NCBI GenBank assembly: GCA_913057435.1
Contig: CAJXNY010000025.1
Coordinates: 1-64,000, forward strand
Direction of reading: 5' to 3'
From: an uncultured Oceanospirillaceae bacterium
GTDB taxonomy: Bacteria > Pseudomonadota > Gammaproteobacteria > Pseudomonadales > Balneatricaceae
DNA: 64,000 bases
Shown: piece after piece, positions 54,750 to 63,017 of the stretch
Position numbering within the stretch: the first letter of the stretch is position 1
Layout: every line of letters begins with the position of its first letter
Translations under genes and position numbers: made by a program
Notes under the pieces: generated by a model
What the model was told of the DNA's origin: nothing
What the model saw: only the letters and a program-made list of their open reading frames with translations
Databases searched by the model: none

Positions 54750-55661
54750 TCAGGCCGGGCGGATGCCCATCAGCCTGGAGGCAGTAATATCTTTCGCCGT
54801 GCTCAGAAAATCGACCATAAACTCCGAGTTTTTCTGATCTTCACGGATGGCTGCATAGAGGGTGCACCAGAGCCCCTTCTCACCCATTGAGCGCGCCGTG
54901 ATGTAGTCTCGCTCTACATACTCGTGCATCGCCCAGTTCGGCAGCGCCGATACACCACGTCCGCTGGCAATCAGCTGTATCATCATCACCGTCAGCTCTG
55001 CGGTGCGAGTATCGGGCGCCACATCGGCCGGATCAAGGAAACGGGTAAAGACATCCAGTCGACTGTGATCAATCGGATAGGTGATCAGCGTCTCAGTGGC
55101 GAGGTCTTCAGGCTGGATAAATTTGCGCGCCACCAGTCGATGCTGCTTGCTCAGCGCCAGCATGGACTCATAGCTGAACAGCGGAATATAGGTAATGCCA
55201 TTACGCGGTTCGGGATCGGAAGTGATCACCAGATCCAGATCGCCACGGGCCAGTGCAGGCAACGGCAAGAAACTGAAACCGGTCGACAGGTCCATTTCGA
55301 TCTCCGGCCAGTTCTGGCGAAAATGATCAATGGTGGGCATCAGCCAGTCAAAACAGCTGTGACATTCAATACAGATATTTAACCGCCCGGCTTCCCCCCC
55401 GGCCAGCCTGGCAATATCGCGCTCAGCATTGCGGATCATTGGCAGCACATCATCCGCCAGTGCTAATAGCCGTTGTCCGGCACTGGTAAACGTGATTGGT
55501 TTGGTTTTACGGATAAAAAGCGAGCAGTTAAGTCGGTCTTCCAGATCTTTGATCTGGTGGGACAATGCAGATTGAGTCAGATGAACCCGCTCGGCGGCCT
55601 CAACCAGACTGCCTGCATCACGCAGTGCAGAGAGCGTTTTGAGGTGACGCAGCTCGACCAT
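54750..55661 (-). CDS. metR: LysR-type regulator MetR
   Basis: 303 residues. The start VELRHLKTLSALRDAGSLVE and LTQSALSHQIKDLEDRL follow MetR closely, and the effector domain contains ICIECHSCFDWLMPTIDHF, a strongly conserved MetR segment. MetR, with homocysteine as co-inducer, activates methionine genes such as metE and metH. The usual divergent partner metE is not seen here; the neighbours are a CMD gene and argF. Confidence 0.9.
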   Translation of the reverse strand: MVELRHLKTLSALRDAGSLVEAAERVHLTQSALSHQIKDLEDRLNCSLFIRKTKPITFTSAGQRLLALADDVLPMIRNAERDIARLAGGEAGRLNICIECHSCFDWLMPTIDHFRQNWPEIEMDLSTGFSFLPLPALARGDLDLVITSDPEPRNGITYIPLFSYESMLALSKQHRLVARKFIQPEDLATETLITYPIDHSRLDVFTRFLDPADVAPDTRTAELTVMMIQLIASGRGVSALPNWAMHEYVERDYITARSMGEKGLWCTLYAAIREDQKNSEFMVDFLSTAKDITASRLMGIRPA

Positions 55662-55777
55662 TAAGATATCCCCGATGTGTCAGACAAAAGTTACAGACAT
55701 ATGGGAAGAGTATAGACACAAGGGACCAGGCTGCGACACTGTTTTATGTCACAACCTGGTAACAGGGATTTGCTGAT

Positions 55778-56683
55778 TTATTGCGTCAGCAGGAATTCGA
55801 CCAGCGCTTTCTGGGCGTGCAGGCGATTTTCAGCTTCATCAAAGGCAACGCTGCGTGGATCATCCAGCAAGGTTTCGCTAATTTCTTCACCACGGTGCGC
55901 AGGCAGGCAGTGCATAAAGATGACATCTTCAGCCGCCTTGTCCAGCAAGGTTTCATTCACCTGGTAACTGGCAAAGGCTGCCTCGCGCTGTTTTTGCTCC
56001 TCTTCCTGGCCCATAGAGGCCCAGACATCGGTGACCACCAGCGATGAGTTTTTCACTGCGGCAACAGGATCACGCATCACCGTTACCCGATCAGCATTGG
56101 CTTCCACCAGCGCGGCATCGGGTTCAAAACCCTCCGGACAGGCAATATTCAGTTTAAAGCCAAACTGACGGGCAGCATTGATGTAGGAGTTGCACATATT
56201 GTTACCGTCACCTATCCAGGTAACCGTACAACCGGTGATATCACCACGATGCTCAGCAAAGGCCTGCATATCAGCCAGCAACTGACAGGGATGGTAATCG
56301 TCGGTCAGTGCATTGATCACCGGCACCGAGGAGTTTGCCGCAAACTCTTGCACCAGTTCATGGCTAAACGTACGGATCATCACAATATCAACCATACTGG
56401 AGATCACACGAGCAGAGTCAGCAACCGGCTCACCACGCCCCAGCTGGGTGTCACGCGGCGACAGAAACATCGCATGGCCACCAAACTGCGCCATACCCGC
56501 TTCAAATGATACCCGGGTACGGGTGGACGATTTTTCAAAAATCATCGACATCACGCGATTTTTGAACGGCTCGTAAATCTCACCCGCCCGTTGCATTCGT
56601 TTCAGTTCAATCGCCCGTTGTACCAGTGTTTTGAGTTCTTGTGGCGACAGGTCAAGCAGTGTCAAAAAGTGTCTTGTAGTCAT
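55778..56683 (-). CDS. argF: Ornithine carbamoyltransferase
   Basis: 301 residues. The carbamoyl-phosphate loop [12 protein letters not shown] and the ornithine-binding [10 protein letters not shown] are intact, and [20 protein letters not shown] is typical. It makes citrulline in arginine synthesis. It lies 18 bases after argD, forming an argD-argF unit. Confidence 0.97.
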   Translation of the reverse strand: MTTRHFLTLLDLSPQELKTLVQRAIELKRMQRAGEIYEPFKNRVMSMIFEKSSTRTRVSFEAGMAQFGGHAMFLSPRDTQLGRGEPVADSARVISSMVDIVMIRTFSHELVQEFAANSSVPVINALTDDYHPCQLLADMQAFAEHRGDITGCTVTWIGDGNNMCNSYINAARQFGFKLNIACPEGFEPDAALVEANADRVTVMRDPVAAVKNSSLVVTDVWASMGQEEEQKQREAAFASYQVNETLLDKAAEDVIFMHCLPAHRGEEISETLLDDPRSVAFDEAENRLHAQKALVEFLLTQ

Positions 56684-56701
56684 AACCAGAATCCAGCGTA
56701 C

Positions 56702-57901
56702 TCAGGTGTTATCAACGCCTTCGTCCGCGGCGTAGATTTTAATTAGGCTGGCAACAGTATTTACCAGCAGATCAGCGTCAGCATCGGTCAGAATTAGTGG
56801 TGGCAACAGACGAATCACTTTTCCGCCACCCGTCACATTCAACAGAACGCCCTTCACCTTGGCCAGCACCGCCAGCTCAGCACCGGCCTCCGCCAGCTCG
56901 ATGGCGATCATCAGACCTTTGTTTCGTACATCCTTAATATAGGGCGCATCAGCCAGCTGCTGACGGAAGCCATCAGCGATGCGGTCTCCCAGCTCAGCGG
57001 CCCGCTGGCACAAACCTTCTTTTTCAATGGTATCGACTACCGCCAGTGCTGCTGCACAGCAGATCGGGTTACCACCGTAGGTTGAACCGTGAGCGCCCGG
57101 AATCAGGACTTCAGCAGCGACACCGCGGGCCAGACAGGCACCGATCGGCATCCCATTCCCCAGCCCTTTCGCCGTAGTGACAACGTCGGGCAGAATCTTG
57201 TTGTGCTGATAACAGAAATACTCACCTGTGCGCCCATTGCCGGTTTGCACTTCATCCAGCATCAGCAGCCATTCATTAGCATCGCAGATCTCACGCAACT
57301 GATTCAGGTAATCCGGGGCAGGAATATGCACACCGCCCTCACCCTGAATCGGCTCAACCAGTATCGCCACGACATTGCTGTTATTGGCGGCAATCTGGCG
57401 TACCGATTCAATATCATCAAACGGCGCGCGCACAAAGCCACTGACCAGCGGCTCAAAGCCAGCCTGCACCGCTCGGTTCCCGGTGGCACTCAAGGTTGCC
57501 ATGGTACGGCCATGGAATGAGTTATCCATCACGACAATGGCAGGGCTATCAATACCACGGGTGTGGCCATAACGACGGGCCAGCTTAATAGCGGCCTCAT
57601 TCGACTCCGCACCGGAGTTGGCAAAAAACACAGACTCCATACCGGACACTGCCGTCAGCCGTTCAGCCAGTTGCTGCTGCAGCGGGATGGTGTACAGATT
57701 GGAAGTGTGCGTCAGGCGCGCCGCCTGCTGCTGAATTGCGTGGGTAACCGCCGGGTGCGCATGGCCGAGGCCGCAGACAGCAATGCCTGTCAGCGCATCC
57801 AGGTAACGATTGCCGTCTGTGTCATATAACCAGGCACCTTCGCCATGATCGAATGCGACTGACAGACGGTTATAGGTATTCATGATCGGCTCTACGGCCA
57901 T
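56702..57901 (-). CDS. argD: Acetylornithine aminotransferase
   Basis: 399 residues from the ATG at 57901, chosen because GGGGA lies 7 bases upstream; ATG 57907 is too close. The PLP lysine is in VVTTAKGLGNGMPIG, and VFFANSGAESNEAAIKLARR and LLMLDEVQTGNGRTG bind cofactor. It converts N-acetylglutamate semialdehyde to acetylornithine; many such enzymes also act on succinyl-DAP. An open frame runs upstream to 57985 across a terminator-like hairpin. Confidence 0.95.
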   Translation of the reverse strand: MAVEPIMNTYNRLSVAFDHGEGAWLYDTDGNRYLDALTGIAVCGLGHAHPAVTHAIQQQAARLTHTSNLYTIPLQQQLAERLTAVSGMESVFFANSGAESNEAAIKLARRYGHTRGIDSPAIVVMDNSFHGRTMATLSATGNRAVQAGFEPLVSGFVRAPFDDIESVRQIAANNSNVVAILVEPIQGEGGVHIPAPDYLNQLREICDANEWLLMLDEVQTGNGRTGEYFCYQHNKILPDVVTTAKGLGNGMPIGACLARGVAAEVLIPGAHGSTYGGNPICCAAALAVVDTIEKEGLCQRAAELGDRIADGFRQQLADAPYIKDVRNKGLMIAIELAEAGAELAVLAKVKGVLLNVTGGGKVIRLLPPLILTDADADLLVNTVASLIKIYAADEGVDNT

Positions 57902-58291
57902 GTCCATATCCCCATAACGCAAAAAGCAGCGAGATCGCTGCTGGAAAAAACAATCGAGTCTATGGAGTTGACTGGACTTTGGCAACTCCGCAAAGACGCA
58001 TTAGCTAAAACTTTAGTCGCGAATTTTAAATTTTTTACCATTTGTAAAAACAAAAACATTCAAGCGGTCAAAAATCCACCAGACAGATAGCCAATCTACT
58101 GCAGCAACAGAGATTATCTAACCGAATCAACACGATAGCCTGCGCCTATAACAACGATTAAGAAATCCTACTATACATTACCCCAGTAAAATGTTCGGAT
58201 ATGTGGTATGTTTCACGCCGCAGCGGGTGCCGGACTACACTGGTAGTACACAGGCACCAGACAGGCTAATACAGAAAGCTAAGGTACGGTA
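57902..58291. other. Divergent leader region argD / grxD
   Basis: About 390 bases. The argD side holds a terminator-like hairpin (57920-57942) and a second inverted repeat, GGAGTTG (57964) against CAACTCC (57983). The middle is AT-rich (58018-58055) and could hold ArgR boxes, but I found no clean 18-base palindrome. The grxD side holds no clear promoter that I can name. Confidence 0.4.
57920..57942 (-). terminator. Terminator-like hairpin in the argD leader (possible attenuator)
   Basis: On the minus strand, AGCAGCG / CGCTGCT (7 base pairs, loop ATCT) is followed directly by TTTTTG, about 24 bases before the argD ATG. It has the look of an intrinsic terminator placed inside the leader. Regulation by attenuation is inference. 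Confidence 0.5.
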
Positions 58292-58630
58292 ATGAGCGTA
58301 ATCGAAACGATTAAAGAGCAGATTGAGAAAAACCCGGTACTGCTCTACATGAAAGGCACGCCTCGCTTCCCACAGTGTGGTTTTTCCTCCCGCACCGTTG
58401 AAGCACTGATGAACTGCGGCGAGCGTTTCGCCTTTGTTAACATTCTGGAAAACCCAGAGATTCGTGCTGAACTGCCTAAATACGCTGACTGGCCAACATT
58501 CCCACAGCTGTGGGTGAATGGCGAGCTGGTAGGTGGTTGCGACATCGTCTGCGAAATGGCCACCACCGGTGAGCTGGCAGAACTGGTTAAGCAGCACGCT
58601 ATCAACCCGGACGACGAAGCGTCCGCGTAA
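58292..58630 (+). CDS. grxD: Monothiol glutaredoxin Grx4 (GrxD)
   Basis: 112 residues. The single-cysteine active site is in FPQCGFSSRTVEAL (CGFS). WPTFPQLWVNGELVGGCDIV carries the glutathione-binding T-F-P and G-G-C-D. It binds 2Fe-2S clusters with glutathione and BolA and passes them on to client proteins. The codons are of the strongly expressed type. Confidence 0.96.
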   Translation: MSVIETIKEQIEKNPVLLYMKGTPRFPQCGFSSRTVEALMNCGERFAFVNILENPEIRAELPKYADWPTFPQLWVNGELVGGCDIVCEMATTGELAELVKQHAINPDDEASA

Positions 58631-58646
58631 TTCATACCGATTTCTA

Positions 58647-58669
58647 GCAGGAAGGTGCCACCTTCCTGC
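58647..58669 (+). terminator. Stem-loop between grxD and the peroxiredoxin gene
   Basis: GCAGGAAGGT / ACCTTCCTGC, a perfect 10-base stem with loop GCC, 16 bases after the grxD stop. The T-run is poor (GTTGT), so it may only partly terminate. Confidence 0.6.
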
Positions 58670-58716
58670 GTTGTATCCAACAAGCGACTCACACCAAACA
58701 TGGAGATTTCATAATC

Positions 58717-59319
58717 ATGGGCGTACTCGTAGGTAAGCAAGCTCCTGACTTCACCGTTCCTGCTGTTAAAGGTGACGGTTCTATCGTTGATAACTTCAAC
58801 CTGAAAGAAGCCATCAATGGTAAATACGGTCTGGTATTCTTCTACCCGCTGGACTTCACTTTCGTTTGCCCGTCTGAGCTGATCGCTCTGGATCACCGTA
58901 TGGACGCATTCAACGAACGTGGCGTTGAAGTAATCGGTGTTTCCATCGATTCTCACTTCACCCATAACGCATGGCGCAACACGCCAGTTGAGCAGGGCGG
59001 CATTGGCCAGGTTAAATACACCCTGGCAGCTGACATGACGCACGAAATCTGCAAAGCCTACGACGTTGAGTCTGAAGGCGGCGTTGCTTTCCGTGGCGCA
59101 TTCCTGATCGACAAGAACGGTAACGTTCGCTCTCAGATTGTTAACGACCTGCCACTGGGCCGTAACATGGACGAACTGATCCGTCTGGTTGACGCTCTGC
59201 AGTTCCACGAAGAGCACGGTGAAGTTTGCCCTGCTGGCTGGAACAAAGGCGACAAAGGTATGGACGCATCGCCAAAAGGCGTTGCTGCATACCTGACTGA
59301 AGAAGCTGACAGCCTGTAA
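58717..59319 (+). CDS. Typical 2-Cys peroxiredoxin (AhpC/TSA family)
   Basis: 200 residues. The peroxidatic cysteine is in PLDFTFVCPSELIAL (about residue 50) and the resolving one in HGEVCPAGWNKG. GGVAFRGAFLIDKNG follows the TSA/Prx pattern. It removes hydrogen peroxide and organic peroxides with thioredoxin. Codon use is strongly biased (GCT, CGT, AAC, GGT, CTG), much more than in flanking genes, which marks a very abundant protein. It is next to grxD. Confidence 0.95.
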   Translation: MGVLVGKQAPDFTVPAVKGDGSIVDNFNLKEAINGKYGLVFFYPLDFTFVCPSELIALDHRMDAFNERGVEVIGVSIDSHFTHNAWRNTPVEQGGIGQVKYTLAADMTHEICKAYDVESEGGVAFRGAFLIDKNGNVRSQIVNDLPLGRNMDELIRLVDALQFHEEHGEVCPAGWNKGDKGMDASPKGVAAYLTEEADSL

Positions 59320-59345
59320 TCAGACTCTGATTACCACAGCTTCAG

Positions 59346-59371
59346 AGCCCCGCCATGTGCGGGGCTTTTTC
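59346..59371 (+). terminator. Terminator after the peroxiredoxin gene
   Basis: AGCCCCGC / GCGGGGCT, 8 base pairs with loop CATGT, followed by TTTTCG and another TTTTT. Confidence 0.9.
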
Positions 59372-59399
59372 GTTTTTGGCCAGACGGAAAAACCTGCTT

Positions 59400-59876
59400 T
59401 TATGCCCGACCAATCGACGCCACCACCGCACCAGTAACCTGGCACAGGTCAGCCGCCGCCAGCTCGATCTCCAGACCACGCTTACCGGCACTCATAAAGA
59501 TTGACGCAAACTGTGCCGCACTGGCATCCAGCACCGTTGGCAGCCGCTTTTTCTGCCCCAGCGGACTGATCCCACCGACGACATAGCCTGTCGCACGCTC
59601 AGCATCTACCGGATTTGCCATAACAACCTTTTTAGCCTTCAGCGCTGCCGCCATCGCTTTGAGGTCGAGCTGACCCGCCACTGGCACGACGGCAACCGCC
59701 AGTTTGCGGTTATCGCCATTGATTTCAACTAGCAGAGTCTTAAACACCTGCGCTAAAGGCTGGCCCAGCGCTTCGGCGGCTTCCTCACCATAGGACTCTG
59801 CTGCTGGATCATGCCTATATTCATGCACCTGATATGGGACGCGGGCTTTTTTCACCGCATTAATTGCAGGGGTCAT
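59400..59876 (-). CDS. ybaK: Cys-tRNA(Pro)/Cys-tRNA(Cys) deacylase YbaK
   Basis: 158 residues. MTPAINAVKKARVPYQVHEY is the family opening. The conserved lysine is in LAQVFKTLLVEI, and GYVVGGISPLGQKKRLPTVL is the G-x-x-G-G-I-S-P-L-G-Q-K-K motif. YbaK clears cysteine mis-loaded on tRNA-Pro. It is convergent with the peroxiredoxin gene. Confidence 0.95.
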   Translation of the reverse strand: MTPAINAVKKARVPYQVHEYRHDPAAESYGEEAAEALGQPLAQVFKTLLVEINGDNRKLAVAVVPVAGQLDLKAMAAALKAKKVVMANPVDAERATGYVVGGISPLGQKKRLPTVLDASAAQFASIFMSAGKRGLEIELAAADLCQVTGAVVASIGRA

Positions 59877-59938
59877 CGATCGTTTTCCTTTTCACTCAAA
59901 GGCCGCTGGCTTGCATAATAACCAAGTTTTGCCCGTTG

Positions 59939-60160
59939 TTAGCGTTGCGACTGGCGCAACGGAACCAATAGTTCTTCAAGTCCATTAATCTGAATCTCAA
60001 GCATCAATGCCAGCAACTGCCCCAGCGCTCCCTCTGGGAACCCCTTATTCTGAAACCAGAGCAAATAGTCTTCCGGTAAATCCATCAATACTCGACCCTG
60101 ATATTTCCCGAATGGCATTTTCATAGTGGCCAGTTGCACCAGCATCTGTGGATCAAACAT
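59939..60160 (-). CDS. DUF3820 family small protein
   Basis: 73 residues from the ATG at 60160 (MFDPQMLVQL). The core MPFGKYQGRVLMDLPEDYLL and GQLLALMLEIQINGLEELL is the DUF3820 signature. A related Pseudomonas protein is called a quorum-regulated virulence factor, but its biochemical role is not established. A TTG start 3 codons upstream is possible. Confidence 0.85.
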   Translation of the reverse strand: MFDPQMLVQLATMKMPFGKYQGRVLMDLPEDYLLWFQNKGFPEGALGQLLALMLEIQINGLEELLVPLRQSQR

Positions 60161-60401
60161 CAGCGTCAAATTCCCGATTTAGCAATGTAGCCCGCTATAG
60201 TAACGAGCCACACGGAGCTGTCACGTTCATTTAACCGGTTATTGCCTATATCGGCCAGTACTAGCAGCCTGCCAGGCGATTGTGTCAGCACCTCGACTAT
60301 CTGTGATAACTATGCGATAACCACAATGACATCGAGCGAACATCCTTTTGCGACCGCATCGCACAACGTAAACCACCCTCCCACCTACCAGGAGTCCAGG
60401 G

Positions 60402-60713
60402 ATGAGTACAGACGTAGTATCCAAGCAGCAACGGGCCTTCTTTCGTAAGCTCTACCTGAGTTATCTGATCAGCCAGGAACAACACAACCTTACCAGCCTG
60501 CAGAAACTCACCGGCATGCCACGGCGTACCATTCAGGACAGCATCAAAGACCTTTCAGATATCGGAATCGATTGCATATTCAGTCAGCATGAAGGCGGCA
60601 GGCATAACGATGGCCACTACCATATAAGCGACTGGGGCCCTATTCATTGGAGCTGGATCGAGACACAGCTGGCCAGAATTGAACAGGCACTGGATATTGC
60701 AAAAAAAGATTAA
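60402..60713 (+). CDS. Winged helix-turn-helix protein
   Basis: 103 residues with AGGAG 8 bases before the ATG. QQRAFFRKLYLSYLI is followed by an HTH (NLTSLQKLTGMPRRTIQDSI) and a wing (GHYHISDWGPIHWSWI). Small proteins of this kind occur in Vibrio and Pseudomonas relatives; the role is unknown, probably DNA binding. Two GATAAC repeats (60305 and 60316), one helical turn apart, lie upstream and might be operator half-sites. Confidence 0.75.
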   Translation: MSTDVVSKQQRAFFRKLYLSYLISQEQHNLTSLQKLTGMPRRTIQDSIKDLSDIGIDCIFSQHEGGRHNDGHYHISDWGPIHWSWIETQLARIEQALDIAKKD

Positions 60714-60773
60714 AGTTTGCACATTTACTGCCGCTACAACGCAGGTGATTCAATTTTAACCAACGGTGCTCCT

Positions 60774-61994
60774 ATGAACGTTATTTCGTCATACTCTCAA
60801 CCTAATCAGAGCAGTCAGATGCGTTCAGACACGCAGCGTTTGTCGACAGCCCCTACTTCCGAAGAAGGGCAAAAAGCCCAGGAAGATCGCAATGTCGCCA
60901 AATCCCAGGACACCCTGCTGAACCGCCTGGCTGAACATGTCCCCGGCGTCTCCGCTGAAGATATGCGTAAACAGAAAGCCGAAGACTTTACTCCGGAGAA
61001 AGTAGCCAGTCGCATCTCCGGCTTTGTCGGTATGGGCCTTGACCGCGCCCGCTCTGAAGGTCGCTCCGAAGCTGATATTGAAAAGATGCATGCTGCAGCC
61101 ATGCGCGGGATTGAAAAAGGCTTTAACGAAGCAAAAGAGATTCTCGATGGACTGAGCATTCTTGGCCAGGGCAACATCGAGAAAAATATCGATGACACCT
61201 TCGACAAAACCATGAGCGCGGTTAAAGCACTGTTGCCAACACAACAGAGCGACCTGCCCAGCGGCCCGCAGCGTGCCTCCGAAGCCTTTTATGCCAACGA
61301 GCGCTACGCTAAATCAGAAACGTTTTCCCTGAGCCTTAAGACTCAGGAAGGCGATGACGTTGTCATTGAGTTTGGCCGCGCCCAGCAACAGAGTGCCTCA
61401 GTTGCCGCCGCACGTTCGGGTGGTAATTCTGCAGCCGTCGCCAGCCTGGAGCGTAGTAGCGCCAGCAGTATGTACTTCAGCGTTCAGGGCGACCTCAATG
61501 ATGAAGAGCTGTCTGCCATCAACGATCTGCTTCGCGACGTGAACGACATCGCCGATGAGTTTTTCGGTGGCGACATTCAGGCCGCTTTCGACAAAGCTAG
61601 CGAGTTTGAAATGGACGGTAGCCAGCTGGCCTCCATGAACCTGCGCCTGACACGGAGCGAAAGCCATTCTGCCACATCGGCCTATAGCTCTGTTGGCAAT
61701 ATGATGCCGGGGATGGATGAACTGGCACCATTGAACGATATGAGCAGTAAGCTCAATGCACTGTCTGAAGACCCTCGTAATGCCTTTATGGAAGAAGCCG
61801 ACAAGCTGATCGCCAGCATTATTGATAGCCTGGTACCGCAAGACAGCCGCTACAAAGATGCCAATGAAAAAGACCGCGAGCGACTGGACAACAACCTGCA
61901 GCAAATGAACAGCATGATGAGTGCGCTGTTCGATCGTGGTAATGCCAACGCTGAGCCCGCTGCTATTGAAGCACCGGTTTCCGCTGCTATCTGA
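60774..61994 (+). CDS. DUF5610 domain-containing protein
   Basis: 406 residues from the ATG at 60774. An unstructured N-terminus (NVISSYSQPNQSSQMRSDTQ) is followed by a helical domain at about 60-140 (FTPEKVASRISGFVGMGLDR, GIEKGFNEAKEILDGL), which matches DUF5610. The middle holds a beta-rich section (SETFSLSLKTQEGDDVVIEF, MYFSVQGDLNDEELSAINDL). Short helices end the protein. Function is unknown; the Ser/Gln-rich N-terminus lacks a signal peptide. It starts 60 bases after the HTH gene. Confidence 0.8.
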   Translation: MNVISSYSQPNQSSQMRSDTQRLSTAPTSEEGQKAQEDRNVAKSQDTLLNRLAEHVPGVSAEDMRKQKAEDFTPEKVASRISGFVGMGLDRARSEGRSEADIEKMHAAAMRGIEKGFNEAKEILDGLSILGQGNIEKNIDDTFDKTMSAVKALLPTQQSDLPSGPQRASEAFYANERYAKSETFSLSLKTQEGDDVVIEFGRAQQQSASVAAARSGGNSAAVASLERSSASSMYFSVQGDLNDEELSAINDLLRDVNDIADEFFGGDIQAAFDKASEFEMDGSQLASMNLRLTRSESHSATSAYSSVGNMMPGMDELAPLNDMSSKLNALSEDPRNAFMEEADKLIASIIDSLVPQDSRYKDANEKDRERLDNNLQQMNSMMSALFDRGNANAEPAAIEAPVSAAI

Positions 61995-62017
61995 TCTGAC
62001 ATCACCCACGCTACCTC

Positions 62018-62045
62018 ACAGGCCTGCTTATGCAGGCCTGTTTTG
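62018..62045 (+). terminator. Terminator after the DUF5610 gene
   Basis: ACAGGCCTGC / GCAGGCCTGT, a 10-base stem with loop TTAT, followed by TTTG, 23 bases after the stop codon. Confidence 0.88.
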
Positions 62046-62102
62046 TTTCCCCACCCGACCAAAGCCGTTAGACTGCTCCGTTTACATTGAACGGACGCTC
62101 AC

Positions 62103-63017
62103 ATGCCTCAATCTGCAGCCCTGAGCCGCGCCATCCTGTGGATGGTCGGTGCCCTGTTCTCCTTCATCAGTATGGCCATCGCCGGGCGCGAGCTGGCAGG
62201 CGAACTGAGCGTCACCCAGTTACTGGTAATCCGCAGCGCGATCGGCGTACTGGTGATCGCCAGCCTGATCCGGCGTCAGCCACTACGCTGGCAGCTGTTA
62301 AAAACTCCCACACCAGGCCTGCACCTGATCCGTAATACAGCCCACTTTATCGGCCAGTACGGCTGGTTTGTCGCCATCGCTAGTATTCCACTGGCCGAGG
62401 TGTTCGCACTGGAATTCACCACCCCGATCTGGTGCCTGTTACTGGCCCCATTGCTGGTCGGCGAAAAGATCACCCGAGTGCGTGCCGTTGCCGTGTTGCT
62501 GGGCTTCATCGGTATCCTGATTATTCTGCGTCCCGGTATCGCCATTATTCACCCCGCTGCACTGGGCGTACTCGGCGCTGCGGTCTGCTTTGCCATCGCC
62601 TATTTGATGACCAAGAAAATAACCGGCCAAAAAACAGCCCATGGTAGCCAGTCACCGCTGACCCTGTTGTTCTATATGTGCCTGGTGCAAATGCTGCTCA
62701 GCAGCGTACCCGCCCTGCTGGACTGGACCCCCGTAGAACCACAGCACCTGCCTTGGCTATTACTGGTCAGCCTGACCGCCCTGAGCGCCCATTACTGCAT
62801 CACCCGCGCCCTGAAACTGGCTGACGCTGCCGTGGTAGTACCAATCGACTTCCTGCGCCTGCCCCTGATCGCCCTGCTGGGTTACCTGGTGTATGACGAA
62901 AGTCTGGATTTCTGGGTGCTGGTGGGTGCTGGTGTAATGCTGAGCGGCAACTACCTGAACCTGTGGAGTGAACAGAAGCGTCTAAAACGACTGCAACAAG
63001 AAACACAGGCCTCCTGA
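62103..63017 (+). CDS. DMT family (EamA) transporter
   Basis: 304 residues with ten predicted membrane helices in two homologous halves. The first EamA half ends in [26 protein letters not shown], the classical motif. The second half holds [31 protein letters not shown]. It probably exports metabolites or amino acids; no substrate can be named. The stop codon overlaps the radD ATG (TGATG), so the two genes are coupled. Confidence 0.9.
   Translation: MPQSAALSRAILWMVGALFSFISMAIAGRELAGELSVTQLLVIRSAIGVLVIASLIRRQPLRWQLLKTPTPGLHLIRNTAHFIGQYGWFVAIASIPLAEVFALEFTTPIWCLLLAPLLVGEKITRVRAVAVLLGFIGILIILRPGIAIIHPAALGVLGAAVCFAIAYLMTKKITGQKTAHGSQSPLTLLFYMCLVQMLLSSVPALLDWTPVEPQHLPWLLLVSLTALSAHYCITRALKLADAAVVVPIDFLRLPLIALLGYLVYDESLDFWVLVGAGVMLSGNYLNLWSEQKRLKRLQQETQAS

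Noticed and set aside
58018-58055. ArgR boxes in the AT-rich argD leader
   Set aside because: TTTTAAATTTTTTACC resembles only part of an ARG box; no pair of clean palindromes was found.
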